From: an uncultured Eubacterium sp.
GTDB lineage: Bacteria > Bacillota > Clostridia > Lachnospirales > Lachnospiraceae
Assembly (NCBI GenBank): GCA_910585745.1
Contig: CAJUFM010000015.1
Coordinates: forward strand, 1-47,175
DNA: 47,175 nucleotides
Direction: 5' to 3'
Position 1 is the stretch's first letter; every line of letters begins with the position of its first letter. The notes under the pieces were generated by a model, which was given only the letters and a program-made list of their open reading frames with translations, did no database searches and was not told where the DNA came from. Position numbers and translations under genes: made by a program. Of the stretch, positions 8,541-17,248 are shown one piece after another.

Positions 8541-9710
8541 ATGAATTCGAACAAGTTTGCAGACATCATCCCTTATGGAGATCTGGGAATCATCGCATTG
8601 GAGAGCAGCAAAGAAATTGGCCGGAAAGTGGACAGCTACATTTCTTCCTGGCGCACCATAAGCGAAAACAATGAAGAATCCATTCACTTTGCCAGCTACA
8701 AAAAAGATTCCTACCTGCTGGATGCTTCCTGCCCACGTTTTGGTTCCGGGGAGGCAAAAGGCATTCTCAACGAATCTGTCCGGGGCAAGGACTTATACAT
8801 CCTGGTGGATGTATGCAACTACAGCCTCACTTACAAGCTATGCGGCCAGATCAACCGGATGTCGCCGGACGACCACTATCAGGATCTCAAACGAATGATT
8901 GCGGCAGTCAGCGGCAAGGCAAGACGTATCACGGTTATCATGCCATTTATGTATGAGAGCCGCCAGCACAAAAGAAGCTCCAGAGAATCTTTGGACTGCG
9001 CCCTGGCACTCCAGGAACTTGTAAATATGGGCGTGGACAGCCTTATTACTTTTGATGCCCACGATCCCCGGGTTCAGAATGCAATCCCTCTGAATACATT
9101 TGAGACGGTGCAGCCGACGTATCAATTTATCAAGGCAATGCTGAAAAATGTTCCCGATCTTAAGATGGATCCTAAAAATATGATGATCATCAGTCCGGAT
9201 GAGGGCGCCACAGGCCGGGCGATCTACTTTGCTGGTGTCGCCGGCGTGGATATGGGTATGTTCTATAAGCGCCGGGATTATACGAAGATCATAGAGGGAA
9301 GAAATCCCATTGTTGCCCATGAATTCCTCGGTTCCGATGTGGAGGGAAAAGATGTGGTCGTCATTGACGATATGATCTCCTCTGGCGAAAGCATGATCGA
9401 TGTGGCGACAGAGTTAAAGCGCCGCAAAGCAAACCGCATCTTTGTAGCCTCAACTTTCGGTCTTTTCACCAATGGTCTTGAGAAATTTGACAAAGCCTTT
9501 AGCAGCGGACTGATCTACCGGCTTATGACCACCAACCTTGTATACCAGCCAGAAGAACTATTGAAGAGAGAATATTACATCAACGTGGATATGAGTAAAT
9601 ATATCGCCCTTCTTATCAATACGCTGAATCATGACGCTTCCATCGCAGGCCTTCTGGATCCATCGGAACGGATACAGCGGATCCTGAAGAATTACGAAAC
9701 GAACAGGTAG
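8541..9710 (+). CDS. prs: Ribose-phosphate pyrophosphokinase (PRPP synthetase)
   Basis: 389 residues from the ATG at 8541; GGAGGAG at 8528-8534 fixes this start over an upstream in-frame TTG. Conserved elements are KRSSRESLDCALALQEL, the ITFDAHDPR metal/catalytic region, and the PRPP loop VVVIDDMISSGES near the C-terminal half. It makes 5-phosphoribosyl-1-pyrophosphate from ribose-5-phosphate and ATP for nucleotide, His and Trp synthesis. It is about 70 residues longer than the usual 315-residue bacterial Prs, a variant I associate with Lachnospiraceae. It is followed by a strong bidirectional terminator shared with the convergent PBP gene. Confidence 0.9.
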   Translation: MNSNKFADIIPYGDLGIIALESSKEIGRKVDSYISSWRTISENNEESIHFASYKKDSYLLDASCPRFGSGEAKGILNESVRGKDLYILVDVCNYSLTYKLCGQINRMSPDDHYQDLKRMIAAVSGKARRITVIMPFMYESRQHKRSSRESLDCALALQELVNMGVDSLITFDAHDPRVQNAIPLNTFETVQPTYQFIKAMLKNVPDLKMDPKNMMIISPDEGATGRAIYFAGVAGVDMGMFYKRRDYTKIIEGRNPIVAHEFLGSDVEGKDVVVIDDMISSGESMIDVATELKRRKANRIFVASTFGLFTNGLEKFDKAFSSGLIYRLMTTNLVYQPEELLKREYYINVDMSKYIALLINTLNHDASIAGLLDPSERIQRILKNYETNR

Positions 9711-9758
9711 CAATGTGGCGTCAGGAAACCAGCCAGACGGCACCCCGAAACCAGAACA

Positions 9759-9807
9759 AACACAATGGTGCCATTGCGGATGCTTTACGCAAAGGCACCA
9801 TTGTGTT
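9759..9807. terminator. Bidirectional terminator between prs and the PBP gene
   Basis: A 14-bp perfect stem (AACACAATGGTGCC at 9759-9772 with its complement at 9794-9807) lies between two convergent genes. A-rich flanks give U-tracts of modest quality in both directions. Confidence 0.8.
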
Positions 9808-9829
9808 ATAAAAATAGTATAATCCGAAA

Positions 9830-12196
9830 TTATGGTTGTACGTTTCCATTTTCATCCTTAAAAGTGGTATCGTCCGGAGAATAACTTGTATCGTCATTAG
9901 AGGAATTTCCTGTTCCGGTTCCATCTCCTGGATTCACACCAGGATCCGTCCCCTGATTTCCACCTTCCTGCGTCCCCCCTCCACCAGGATCAGTGACCGG
10001 CGGTTGAGGTTCTTCTTCCTCTGGCGGCGGAGTATCATCATCCTCTTCCGGAGCTTCCGTTGGTTTAGGTCTTTTCGTTTTTTTCGGTTTTTGCTTTTTG
10101 TCATCATCCTCCTCATCTTTATCATCCTTATCCTGCTTTTTATCGTTGGAATAAGTCCGATAATCCGGTTTCTTATCCGAAGAGGATTTTTCTTTCCAGT
10201 CATCCCTGTCCTCATATGCAAAGGTTTTAGGTTCCAGTTCTTTGTGGATCTCATTCATATATGCCTTCCACGTGCGACCCGGATAGGTTGCACCATACAA
10301 GTCTGAAATCGGGACAGGATTGTCACAGCCCACCCATATTGCCGTAGTAAAATAAGGGGTAAAACCACAGAACCAGCCATCTTTCTTATCATTAGTTGTT
10401 CCGGTTTTGCCAGCGGCGGTCATTCCGTTGTCCAGTGACAGTGCCGAACCGGTACCTCTCACAAGAACACCTTTTAATATATCCACCATCGTATTCGCCG
10501 CATGGGCATCATAGATGTATTTTTCATCCACATCATCATCCAGTATGGTATTTCCTTCAGAGTCCAGAATCTTTACAATACAGGTAGGTTCCCGGTATTT
10601 TCCATCATTCTCTATGGTTGCATAGGCTGATGCCATCTCCAGCGGACTGCACCCGTAGGTGAGACCGCCCAGGGATGAGGCGCTGAAATAATCATTCTTA
10701 TCAATCTTTGAAAAATTCATTTTCAACAGATATTCAAGCCCGGTTTCCGGGGTCAGCTCCTCAAAAAGCTGCCAGGCGATGGTATTCAAAGACTGTTCCA
10801 CTGCATACCGCAGGGTAACTCGTCCGTGATACTTTCCATTGGAGTTGGAAGGACCATCTTCAAATTTGTGGTCATTCACAATGGAATCCGGCGTGTAATC
10901 CCTCTCCAGGGAAGGAGTATACACGAGTACAGGCTTGATACTGCTTCCCGGCTGCCGGTATGACTGGTAGGCACGGTTCAGGGTATATCCACTGGTTTTC
11001 TGGCTTCTTCCGCCAACTACCGCCACTACTCTTCCGGTCTTATTGTCGATACAGACACCGGCGCCCTGCATCTTATAAATACCATTTGTCCCCTTCTCAG
11101 TAAATCCTGCCAGGTTGGTATTGATGGCCTGCTGCAGAGCCTTCTGCTTTTTCAGGTCAATGGATGTATAAATCCGGTATCCGTTGTTCAAAAGCTGTTT
11201 TTGCGCCGCCGCATAGGCGTCGTTGTATTCTTCTTTGTATGCACTTGCTTCTTTATCAGAATCAAATTGGTTGTGGAACTTAAATCCATTTAGTTCCATC
11301 AGCTTTCTTGTAGCACAATAAGTCACAAATGTCTGAATAAAATTCCGTTTTACTGGTTCAGTGATATTTAGCTTTATTTTCTCTTCCACTGCCAGATCAT
11401 ATTCTTCCTGGGTGATCGCTTTGTCTTCCAACATCTGTTTCAGTATCCGGTCACGCCTCTTTAGTGTATTTTCCATGCGCTCCACCGGATCATAAAGAGT
11501 CGGGTTATTCGGTATCGCACAGAGGAAACAGAGCTGGGACAGGCTTAAATCTTTGCAGCTGGCACTGAAATATCCTTTCGCCGCTGCTTCAATACCATAG
11601 TAACCATTAGAAAAATAAATACTGTTCAGATAGAACTCAAAAATCTGCCTTTTATTGTATTTCTTCTCCAGTTCCAGCGCTATAAATATTTCTTTGATCT
11701 TTCTCTCATAAGTTTTTTCCGTATTCAGGAAGATTCCCCTTGCCAGCTGCTGGGTGATCGTACTGGCTCCCTGACTGATCTCGCCCTTATTCTGGATCTG
11801 AACCCACACGGCACGAATGATCCCTTCCGCATCAATTCCATTGTGGGAATAAAACTTCTTATCCTCTGTCACAATAAAAGCATCCTGCACATACTCAGGT
11901 ATCTCATCAATTGGAAGATAATATGAATCCTTGTCTCCTTTGAGCACAGCAATCTGCTTTCCCTTGGAATTGTAGGCGATGGAGGTTTCAGAGCTGCGGA
12001 AGGTCTCCGGTGTAGAATTTTTCACCAGCTGGATCGCCTGATCCTGGGCAGCAAAAATATCCCTCCCATATTTTACATAAAATACAATCCCTGCTACAAG
12101 CAGAGTGACCAGGAACAACAAAATAAATATCTTAAAGCCAAACCAGAACTTCGGGTGCTTTCTCTGCTTTTTCTTTTTTACTTTATTTTTAGCCAT
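9830..12196 (-). CDS. Class A penicillin-binding protein (PBP1A-like)
   Basis: 788 residues. A basic cytoplasmic start and one membrane helix (about 20-42) precede a GT51 glycosyltransferase domain with catalytic Glu111 in TEDKKFYSHNGID and the QGASTITQQL motif (142-151). The transpeptidase has SSIK (Ser418-Lys421), SLN (469-471) and KTGT (597-600). It polymerises and cross-links lipid II outside the membrane. The C-terminal tail from about residue 664 is low complexity: mixed Lys/Asp/Glu, then Pro/Glu, then Gly/Asn/Thr-rich to the end, probably disordered and extracellular. GGGAGG precedes the ATG. Confidence 0.92.
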   Translation of the reverse strand: MAKNKVKKKKQRKHPKFWFGFKIFILLFLVTLLVAGIVFYVKYGRDIFAAQDQAIQLVKNSTPETFRSSETSIAYNSKGKQIAVLKGDKDSYYLPIDEIPEYVQDAFIVTEDKKFYSHNGIDAEGIIRAVWVQIQNKGEISQGASTITQQLARGIFLNTEKTYERKIKEIFIALELEKKYNKRQIFEFYLNSIYFSNGYYGIEAAAKGYFSASCKDLSLSQLCFLCAIPNNPTLYDPVERMENTLKRRDRILKQMLEDKAITQEEYDLAVEEKIKLNITEPVKRNFIQTFVTYCATRKLMELNGFKFHNQFDSDKEASAYKEEYNDAYAAAQKQLLNNGYRIYTSIDLKKQKALQQAINTNLAGFTEKGTNGIYKMQGAGVCIDNKTGRVVAVVGGRSQKTSGYTLNRAYQSYRQPGSSIKPVLVYTPSLERDYTPDSIVNDHKFEDGPSNSNGKYHGRVTLRYAVEQSLNTIAWQLFEELTPETGLEYLLKMNFSKIDKNDYFSASSLGGLTYGCSPLEMASAYATIENDGKYREPTCIVKILDSEGNTILDDDVDEKYIYDAHAANTMVDILKGVLVRGTGSALSLDNGMTAAGKTGTTNDKKDGWFCGFTPYFTTAIWVGCDNPVPISDLYGATYPGRTWKAYMNEIHKELEPKTFAYEDRDDWKEKSSSDKKPDYRTYSNDKKQDKDDKDEEDDDKKQKPKKTKRPKPTEAPEEDDDTPPPEEEEPQPPVTDPGGGGTQEGGNQGTDPGVNPGDGTGTGNSSNDDTSYSPDDTTFKDENGNVQP

Positions 12197-12249
12197 AAAA
12201 GCCTCCCATCAAATACTAAGTTTAAACATACAAACTATTTTAACACAGT

Positions 12250-13437
12250 TTAGGGTATCTTGCAAAGTATTTCTGAGTGTATAAACCGTGCCCTGTGTGC
12301 CCATGTATGCCCCCTGTTCGCCATACGGTATCCCTGTGCCACCAGATATTCCCATTTTTCTTTATCTGAGAGAATTTGCTCTGCTTTCTCCGGAAGTTCC
12401 TCCAGTTTTGCCAGATCATAACGGACAAAATGCTTTCCGTCCTCCAGGATCTCATCCATATACCGCGAACTGTCGCTGAGGCTGACTGCCCCATTCAGCA
12501 TGGAATTAAATACCCGGTCATGGGCTCCGTCTTTAAACCAGGGCATAACATTCAGGGATAAGCGGCTGCGGCTGATCTGCTGGAGGCACCCCAGAGAATC
12601 CAGCACATTTCCGTTTATAATATTTTCAGGATGACGGCATTCCAACTGATCCCAGCCCGCGCCAAAGCAATGCACCCGGAAACCATGGTCTACCAACGTC
12701 TTCACTACCTCGCCGCGGAAATAGTGACGTACATACAGGTCGATAAAGATCATATTGGGCATGGTCTCTTTCAGCCCCTTTTCATCAATATCCTCCACAT
12801 CCCGGTTCAGGTGTTCCATGATCACAGCATCCATGGACCTCCATGGATGACGGATCAGATCATGTATGATATCATAATAAAATTCCGCATATTCTTCCCC
12901 ATGGCGATGGATCGCCTCATGGAAGATTGATGGCGGATTATAATTGCCTGTAAACACAATGTCATACTTTCTGTCATCATAACCGGGAATTTTCCCATTT
13001 TCCCACAGACTTGTACCTCCCAGCGGCATGAATGGCCCCCGGCGCATCTCCGGAAAAAAACGTTTGAGATAAGCCTCATGCTCCCTGTCGATAGAAATCT
13101 GTATATATTTCTTAGGCAGATAGGGAAGAAACTTGTGATAATAAAATGGATGATCCACCACAATATTAATAAACAGCACATCTCTGGCATCAAAAAAAGA
13201 TATGCCCTCCGAATCAATAAAATACTCCTCCCCGGCACAGCCGTCAAAGTTAAAACTAACCGCGGCTGTCACCCCGGGTTCACAGAACCAGATCAGGTCA
13301 CTCAGGCTTCGGTATTCTTTGCACTGGTCAAAGTAAAACACTTCATATCCCAGCAGTTCAAAAGTCTTTCCCATCTGTTCAGAGAAAAACCACAGGGTCT
13401 CTATTCCTTTTGTAAAGAGTATAATTTTTTTGATCAT
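12250..13437 (-). CDS. CgeB-like family glycosyltransferase
   Basis: 395 residues. The N-terminal half resembles the DUF3880 Rossmann-like domain, opening MIKKIILFTKG. The C-terminal half (about 270-385) has the pattern of Glyco_trans_1_2 domains: CFGAGWDQ, RVFNSMLNGAVSLSD, and a final spore-coat CgeB-like segment. It presumably transfers a sugar from a nucleotide donor; acceptor unknown. GAGGTAACAT precedes the ATG. It sits head-to-head with a gene that has a sigma-28-like promoter, so a flagellin- or surface-glycan role is possible but is inference from position only. Confidence 0.75.
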   Translation of the reverse strand: MIKKIILFTKGIETLWFFSEQMGKTFELLGYEVFYFDQCKEYRSLSDLIWFCEPGVTAAVSFNFDGCAGEEYFIDSEGISFFDARDVLFINIVVDHPFYYHKFLPYLPKKYIQISIDREHEAYLKRFFPEMRRGPFMPLGGTSLWENGKIPGYDDRKYDIVFTGNYNPPSIFHEAIHRHGEEYAEFYYDIIHDLIRHPWRSMDAVIMEHLNRDVEDIDEKGLKETMPNMIFIDLYVRHYFRGEVVKTLVDHGFRVHCFGAGWDQLECRHPENIINGNVLDSLGCLQQISRSRLSLNVMPWFKDGAHDRVFNSMLNGAVSLSDSSRYMDEILEDGKHFVRYDLAKLEELPEKAEQILSDKEKWEYLVAQGYRMANRGHTWAHRARFIHSEILCKIP

Positions 13438-13500
13438 ATGTTACCTCATTCACAAATTTTTCTGTCTTTATCTTACCTCTAAATTCTTTGAATCTCAAGG

Positions 13501-13527
13501 TTAAGTTTTAAATATTTGGTCCGATAT
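13501..13527 (+). promoter_or_regulatory. Sigma-28 (SigD/FliA)-type promoter
   Basis: TTAAGTTT at 13501-13508, an 11-bp gap, and TCCGATAT at 13520-13527. This matches TAAAGTTT-N11-GCCGATAA/T (the flagellar sigma factor consensus) at 7 of 8 and 6-7 of 8 positions with exact spacing. It ends about 54 bp before the start of the 201-residue protein gene. Confidence 0.7.
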
Positions 13528-13581
13528 ATATATTAGATAAGGATTTATGTCCGTAAATTAAAACCAAGGAGGGGAAAAAAA

Positions 13582-14187
13582 ATGAGTGTTAACGGAGTTT
13601 CTAATTCTCAGTCCACAGCCTACAAACCGGTGTCTAATACAACCACAAAGGCTGCAGACAAAACAAAGAACGAATCTGTTTCTTCCAAAGAGACGGGTGT
13701 TGTTTATGAACCATCTAAAGCTACGGAGAGCGCCGGTTCAAAAGTAAAAGATTATTCCAGTATTGCAAAACAGATGAAAAGCGAGCTGAATACGAAAAAT
13801 CAGCAGCTTCAGAATCTGGTAAACCAGCTTCTGAACAAGCAGGCAAACAAATACACCAAGCTTTCTCAGTTATTTGAGGATGTAAAAAATGGAAAGATCA
13901 GCGTTGATCCAAATACAGTAGCCCAGGCACAGAAAGATATTGCTGATGATGGTTACTGGGGCATCGAGCAGACCAGCGACCGTCTGGTTTCTATGGCTCA
14001 GGCTCTCAGCGGCGGAGATTCTGCCAAGGCAGATAAAATGATCGCTGCGATCAAAAAAGGCTTCGATCAGGCTGCAAAAGCATGGGGAGGCGAGCTTCCG
14101 GATATCTGCCAGAAAACCATTGACTCAGCAGTAAAGAAAATGGAAAACTGGCGCGATGGACTTTCTACTCCAAAGACCGAGGAATAA
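13582..14187 (+). CDS. Helical protein of unknown function, DUF5610-like C terminus
   Basis: 201 residues, no signal peptide or membrane helix. The first ~60 residues are Ser/Thr/Lys-rich and probably disordered. Residues 60-105 are Gln/Asn/Lys-rich helix. The C-terminal half, with DDGYWGIEQTSDRLVSMAQ, a KKGFDQAAKAWGG segment and LPDICQKT, follows a pattern I recall from DUF5610-type domains, YWG..QTS...GF..A...GG.LP. AAGGAGGGGA gives a very strong ribosome-binding site. The sigma-28-like promoter suggests the flagellar/chemotaxis late-gene regulon. It is a single-gene unit closed by a terminator. Function not known. Confidence 0.8.
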   Translation: MSVNGVSNSQSTAYKPVSNTTTKAADKTKNESVSSKETGVVYEPSKATESAGSKVKDYSSIAKQMKSELNTKNQQLQNLVNQLLNKQANKYTKLSQLFEDVKNGKISVDPNTVAQAQKDIADDGYWGIEQTSDRLVSMAQALSGGDSAKADKMIAAIKKGFDQAAKAWGGELPDICQKTIDSAVKKMENWRDGLSTPKTEE

Positions 14188-14206
14188 TAAACAACATATT
14201 CGTTTA

Positions 14207-14257
14207 GGGGCATCTGCACGAGAGATACTTATCCCCCATGCAGATGCCCCTCTTTTT
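14207..14257 (+). terminator. Rho-independent terminator
   Basis: A 12-bp perfect GC-rich stem (GGGGCATCTGCA at 14207-14218 with complement 14239-14250) followed by TCTTTTT. It closes the sigma-28-linked gene 20 bp after its stop. Confidence 0.92.
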
Positions 14258-14384
14258 ATAATTTACAGTGAACCAATACTTATTTATTGACTACTTTCCA
14301 TTTACTGAATAATAACCCCCCCTTTACCAAGTCTTTGCGAAAGACCTTTTGAGGCAGGGTTCAAATTGGCACCGTCGAGCTAAA

Positions 14385-14850
14385 TTAATTTTGATAATAA
14401 TGTACCCACACCAACTCATTACTATCATTCGACTTATAGGTTTCCACATAAAAATCCAAGTCGTCGCCATTCACTTTTAACCATCCGGGAAAAGCTGAAA
14501 TTGGTGTATATTTAAACGTCTCATCCTCTTTGTTATAATACATTTTACTTATGGGCAACATTATATTCTACTCTTCATCCGTAATTTTGCCATGGTAAAT
14601 CCCGGTCTCCCACCGTCCCAAATGCTGGAGCCATCTCCGAATATCCCTCTTTGACTTGAATTTTATTTTTTTTTAGAAATTCAGAAAATTGGGGCTTTTC
14701 TGGAATAATATCATAACGTATTTCTTTCTCTTTATAAGGCAGAACCTCTGTTTTTGACTCTGTATTTTTATTATTTTCTCCCGCCCCACAGCCAGCGCAA
14801 AATAACATCAGACCTATTATTATCATTAGCATCTTGAGAAATGTTTTCAA
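14385..14850 (-). pseudogene. Broken lipoprotein gene (two fragments)
   Basis: The 5' part (14575-14850, 91 residues) has a lipoprotein signal: MKTFLKMLMIIIGLMLFCAGC with lipobox Cys21, so it would be anchored outside the membrane. It stops at a TGA after WQNYG. A second fragment (14385-14561, 58 residues) follows on the same strand in another frame: it begins MLPISKMYYN and ends VWVHYYQN. Stops interrupt all frames between them, so at least one indel and one nonsense change seem present. The family is not recognised. The two may be separate tiny genes, but coding-like composition in both fragments favours decay of one gene of about 155 codons. Confidence 0.55.
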
Positions 14851-14885
14851 TTAAAAACCCTCCTATTATATCACTTAAATCCTCC

Positions 14886-14932
14886 AAAAAAGGTACTTCC
14901 CAAGCCAATAATGACTCGGAAAATACCTTTTT
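14886..14932 (-). terminator. Terminator after the amylase gene
   Basis: AAAAAGGTA (from 14886) pairs with TACCTTTTT (to about 14932); GGAA/TTCC extends the stem imperfectly. On the minus strand it follows the amylase stop by 13 bp and ends in a T-rich run. Confidence 0.7.
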
Positions 14933-14944
14933 AAAACTAAAATA

Positions 14945-17002
14945 TCAGTATCCCCGCTCCACGGATTTCACAATGATTGCCGCATCTGGTTCCAGATCTA
15001 CGGTGACTTTTCCGTCCTTCACCACATAGATCCTCGCATTGACGTCAAATCCGCCGTTGTCACTGTAGATCATGGACGCCATGGTCTCACCATCATGCAT
15101 TTCCAGCCGCCATACCGGCACCTCCACCTGGCGTCTCACTCCGCCGGCCTGCACCAACACAAAAAACTTATCCTTTTCATCAAAGCGGCCATAACCGATC
15201 AGATTTCTCTCATTGACAAGGTAAATCAGCCCACCGGAGCGGAGCGCAGCATAGTCTTTGTGAATGCGGATGGCTTCTTTGTGAAAAAGAATCAGTTCAT
15301 GATCTTCTTTGCCCCAGGGATAGGTCCGCCGGTTATCCGGATCGGTCCAGCCACGTACACCAGCTTCATCACCATAATATACGGTAGGAGCCCCCAGCCA
15401 GGTCATCTGAATGATCACCGCCGCCATCATTGCGGCTTTGCGGACACCGTAATTCGCCGACTCCGGTCCGGCGGATGCCGTTCTTCCAACACGCCCATTG
15501 GTTCTTGTCAAAAATCGGGAATGATCGTGATTGGATAACTCATTCATCGCTACCAGAAGAGACTGCATGCTGAATTTGGCTGAAAACTCTGTCATTCGCG
15601 CAAAAAACAGGTCGCCGTTTCCTTTTAAGTCGGGACGGCTCACATCGCTGTGTTTCTCCATTCCGGTCAAAAACCAGCTCACCGGCTCCATAAACGCATC
15701 GTAGTTCATCACCGTATCCCATTGGTCCCCTTCCAGCCAGGATGAGGGATCTCCGTAATGCTCCGCCAGGATGATCGCTTCTGGGTTTGCTTCTTTCACG
15801 TTTTTCCGGAAATCCCGCCAGAACTTGTGGTTGAATTCCTGGGAATGTCCCAGATCTGCCGCCACATCCAGCCGCCATCCATCCACATTATAAGGCGCAG
15901 ATACCCATTTTCTGGCGATACGCATAATATATTCATAAAGTTTATCTGAATCTTCGTAATTCAATTTGGGAAGAGTGTCATGCCCCCACCAGCCGTCGTA
16001 GTGGGTATTTCGGGGCCAGGTCCCATCCGGAAAAAATTTGAAGAAATCATGATAGGGACTCTGTTCTTCTATAAATGCACCTTTTTTATAGGAAGCATCT
16101 GTCTCATAAATCCCCTCTCTGTCGATCCATTTATTAAAGGAACCGCAATGGTTAAACACACCATCCAGAATGACCTTCATCCCCCGCTCGTGCACTTTCT
16201 CCATAAAATAGGCAAAAAACTTGTTGGATGCCTCCAGGTTCTTTTTATCCACGACGCGCTTTATATATCTGGAAGCATGAGAATTATCATGATCCCCTTC
16301 TTCCAGTGTGTCTCCGCCATCCTCCTGAATAACAGTAAAATGCGGATCGATATGATCATAATCCTGTGTATCATATTTGTGATTAGAAGGAGAAACAAAG
16401 ATGGGATTCAGGTAGAGCACCTCAACGCCTAAATCCTGAAGGTAATCCAGCTTATCCAGAACTCCCTGGAGATCTCCGCCATAAAATTCCCGCACTCCCA
16501 TAGACGCAGGATATTTACTCCAGTTTGATACACCTTTTACATGCTCGCCAATGTAGGAATACTCGTCATTCACCACATCGTTGGTGCGGTCTCCGTTGTT
16601 AAAGCGATCCACATAGATCTGATAAAATACTGCGCCTTTTGCCCAGTCCGGTGTCTTATAGCCCGGAAAAATCCGATAGTAAAATCTCTGCTCCGGCTGA
16701 TCCACGTCGCCTTTCTTCGTAAAATAAACCTTTTCCTCCCCCCGCTGGACAAGAAAACAGTATCCAAAACTTTCTGTCCCCAGCTGCACTGTAGTTTTGT
16801 AATAATCAAACAGCTGTCCGGATTTTTCTTTTTCCATCTGGATCTTCCCGTTCTCTGTCACAAGATATACCATATCAGCATTATCTTTTCCTGTGCGGCA
16901 CCGAAGCACTACCTGCTCATTGATCCCAGGTTCTATCGGTGAGACATACTGTTCCGTGCCTGAACTAAATATTGCTTCCCGAATTAATTTTCCTGTTTTC
17001 AT
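14945..17002 (-). CDS. GH13 alpha-amylase family enzyme (neopullulanase/cyclomaltodextrinase-like)
   Basis: 685 residues from the ATG at 17002; AGGAG at 17010-17014 decides this over the in-frame ATG five codons upstream. A beta-sandwich N-terminal domain (about 1-110) precedes the TIM barrel. GH13 motifs: DGVFNHCG (280-287), GWRLDVAADL with nucleophile Asp379, ILAEHYGD with acid/base Glu414, and SNHDHSRF with Asp493. There is no signal peptide, so it is cytoplasmic and likely hydrolyses imported maltodextrins or products of glycogen turnover. The glgCD genes in the same window make glycogen, but they are not in one operon. Confidence 0.88.
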   Translation of the reverse strand: MKTGKLIREAIFSSGTEQYVSPIEPGINEQVVLRCRTGKDNADMVYLVTENGKIQMEKEKSGQLFDYYKTTVQLGTESFGYCFLVQRGEEKVYFTKKGDVDQPEQRFYYRIFPGYKTPDWAKGAVFYQIYVDRFNNGDRTNDVVNDEYSYIGEHVKGVSNWSKYPASMGVREFYGGDLQGVLDKLDYLQDLGVEVLYLNPIFVSPSNHKYDTQDYDHIDPHFTVIQEDGGDTLEEGDHDNSHASRYIKRVVDKKNLEASNKFFAYFMEKVHERGMKVILDGVFNHCGSFNKWIDREGIYETDASYKKGAFIEEQSPYHDFFKFFPDGTWPRNTHYDGWWGHDTLPKLNYEDSDKLYEYIMRIARKWVSAPYNVDGWRLDVAADLGHSQEFNHKFWRDFRKNVKEANPEAIILAEHYGDPSSWLEGDQWDTVMNYDAFMEPVSWFLTGMEKHSDVSRPDLKGNGDLFFARMTEFSAKFSMQSLLVAMNELSNHDHSRFLTRTNGRVGRTASAGPESANYGVRKAAMMAAVIIQMTWLGAPTVYYGDEAGVRGWTDPDNRRTYPWGKEDHELILFHKEAIRIHKDYAALRSGGLIYLVNERNLIGYGRFDEKDKFFVLVQAGGVRRQVEVPVWRLEMHDGETMASMIYSDNGGFDVNARIYVVKDGKVTVDLEPDAAIIVKSVERGY

Positions 17003-17036
17003 AATCATACTCCTCATTTTAATGATTGCAAATAGT

Positions 17037-17069
17037 CAAAAGGACAGCTTCACGTCGGCTGTCCTTTTG
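17037..17069 (-). terminator. Hairpin between ftsH and the amylase gene
   Basis: A 12-bp perfect stem (CAAAAGGACAGC 17037-17048 with 17058-17069). It lies downstream of ftsH and upstream of the amylase start and should terminate the hpt-ftsH transcript; U-tract is short. Confidence 0.65.
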
Positions 17070-17248
17070 GGAGAAGGTATTTTTGTTACTTATGGGGTGT
17101 AGCAAAAACTATATAATGTATTGGGGTTTACGATTAGAAGTATAGCATCTTATCGTAAATAAGTGTGCACAAACATTTATTAATTTCATAAATTTATTTG
17201 TGAGTATTGCCCAATCATTTCTCCTCTTTTGAGAACCTGCACAATCGC

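Noticed and set aside
14331..14345. GTCTTT/AAAGAC hairpin with three-base loop
   Set aside because: Too short and without a clear U-tract to call a terminator.
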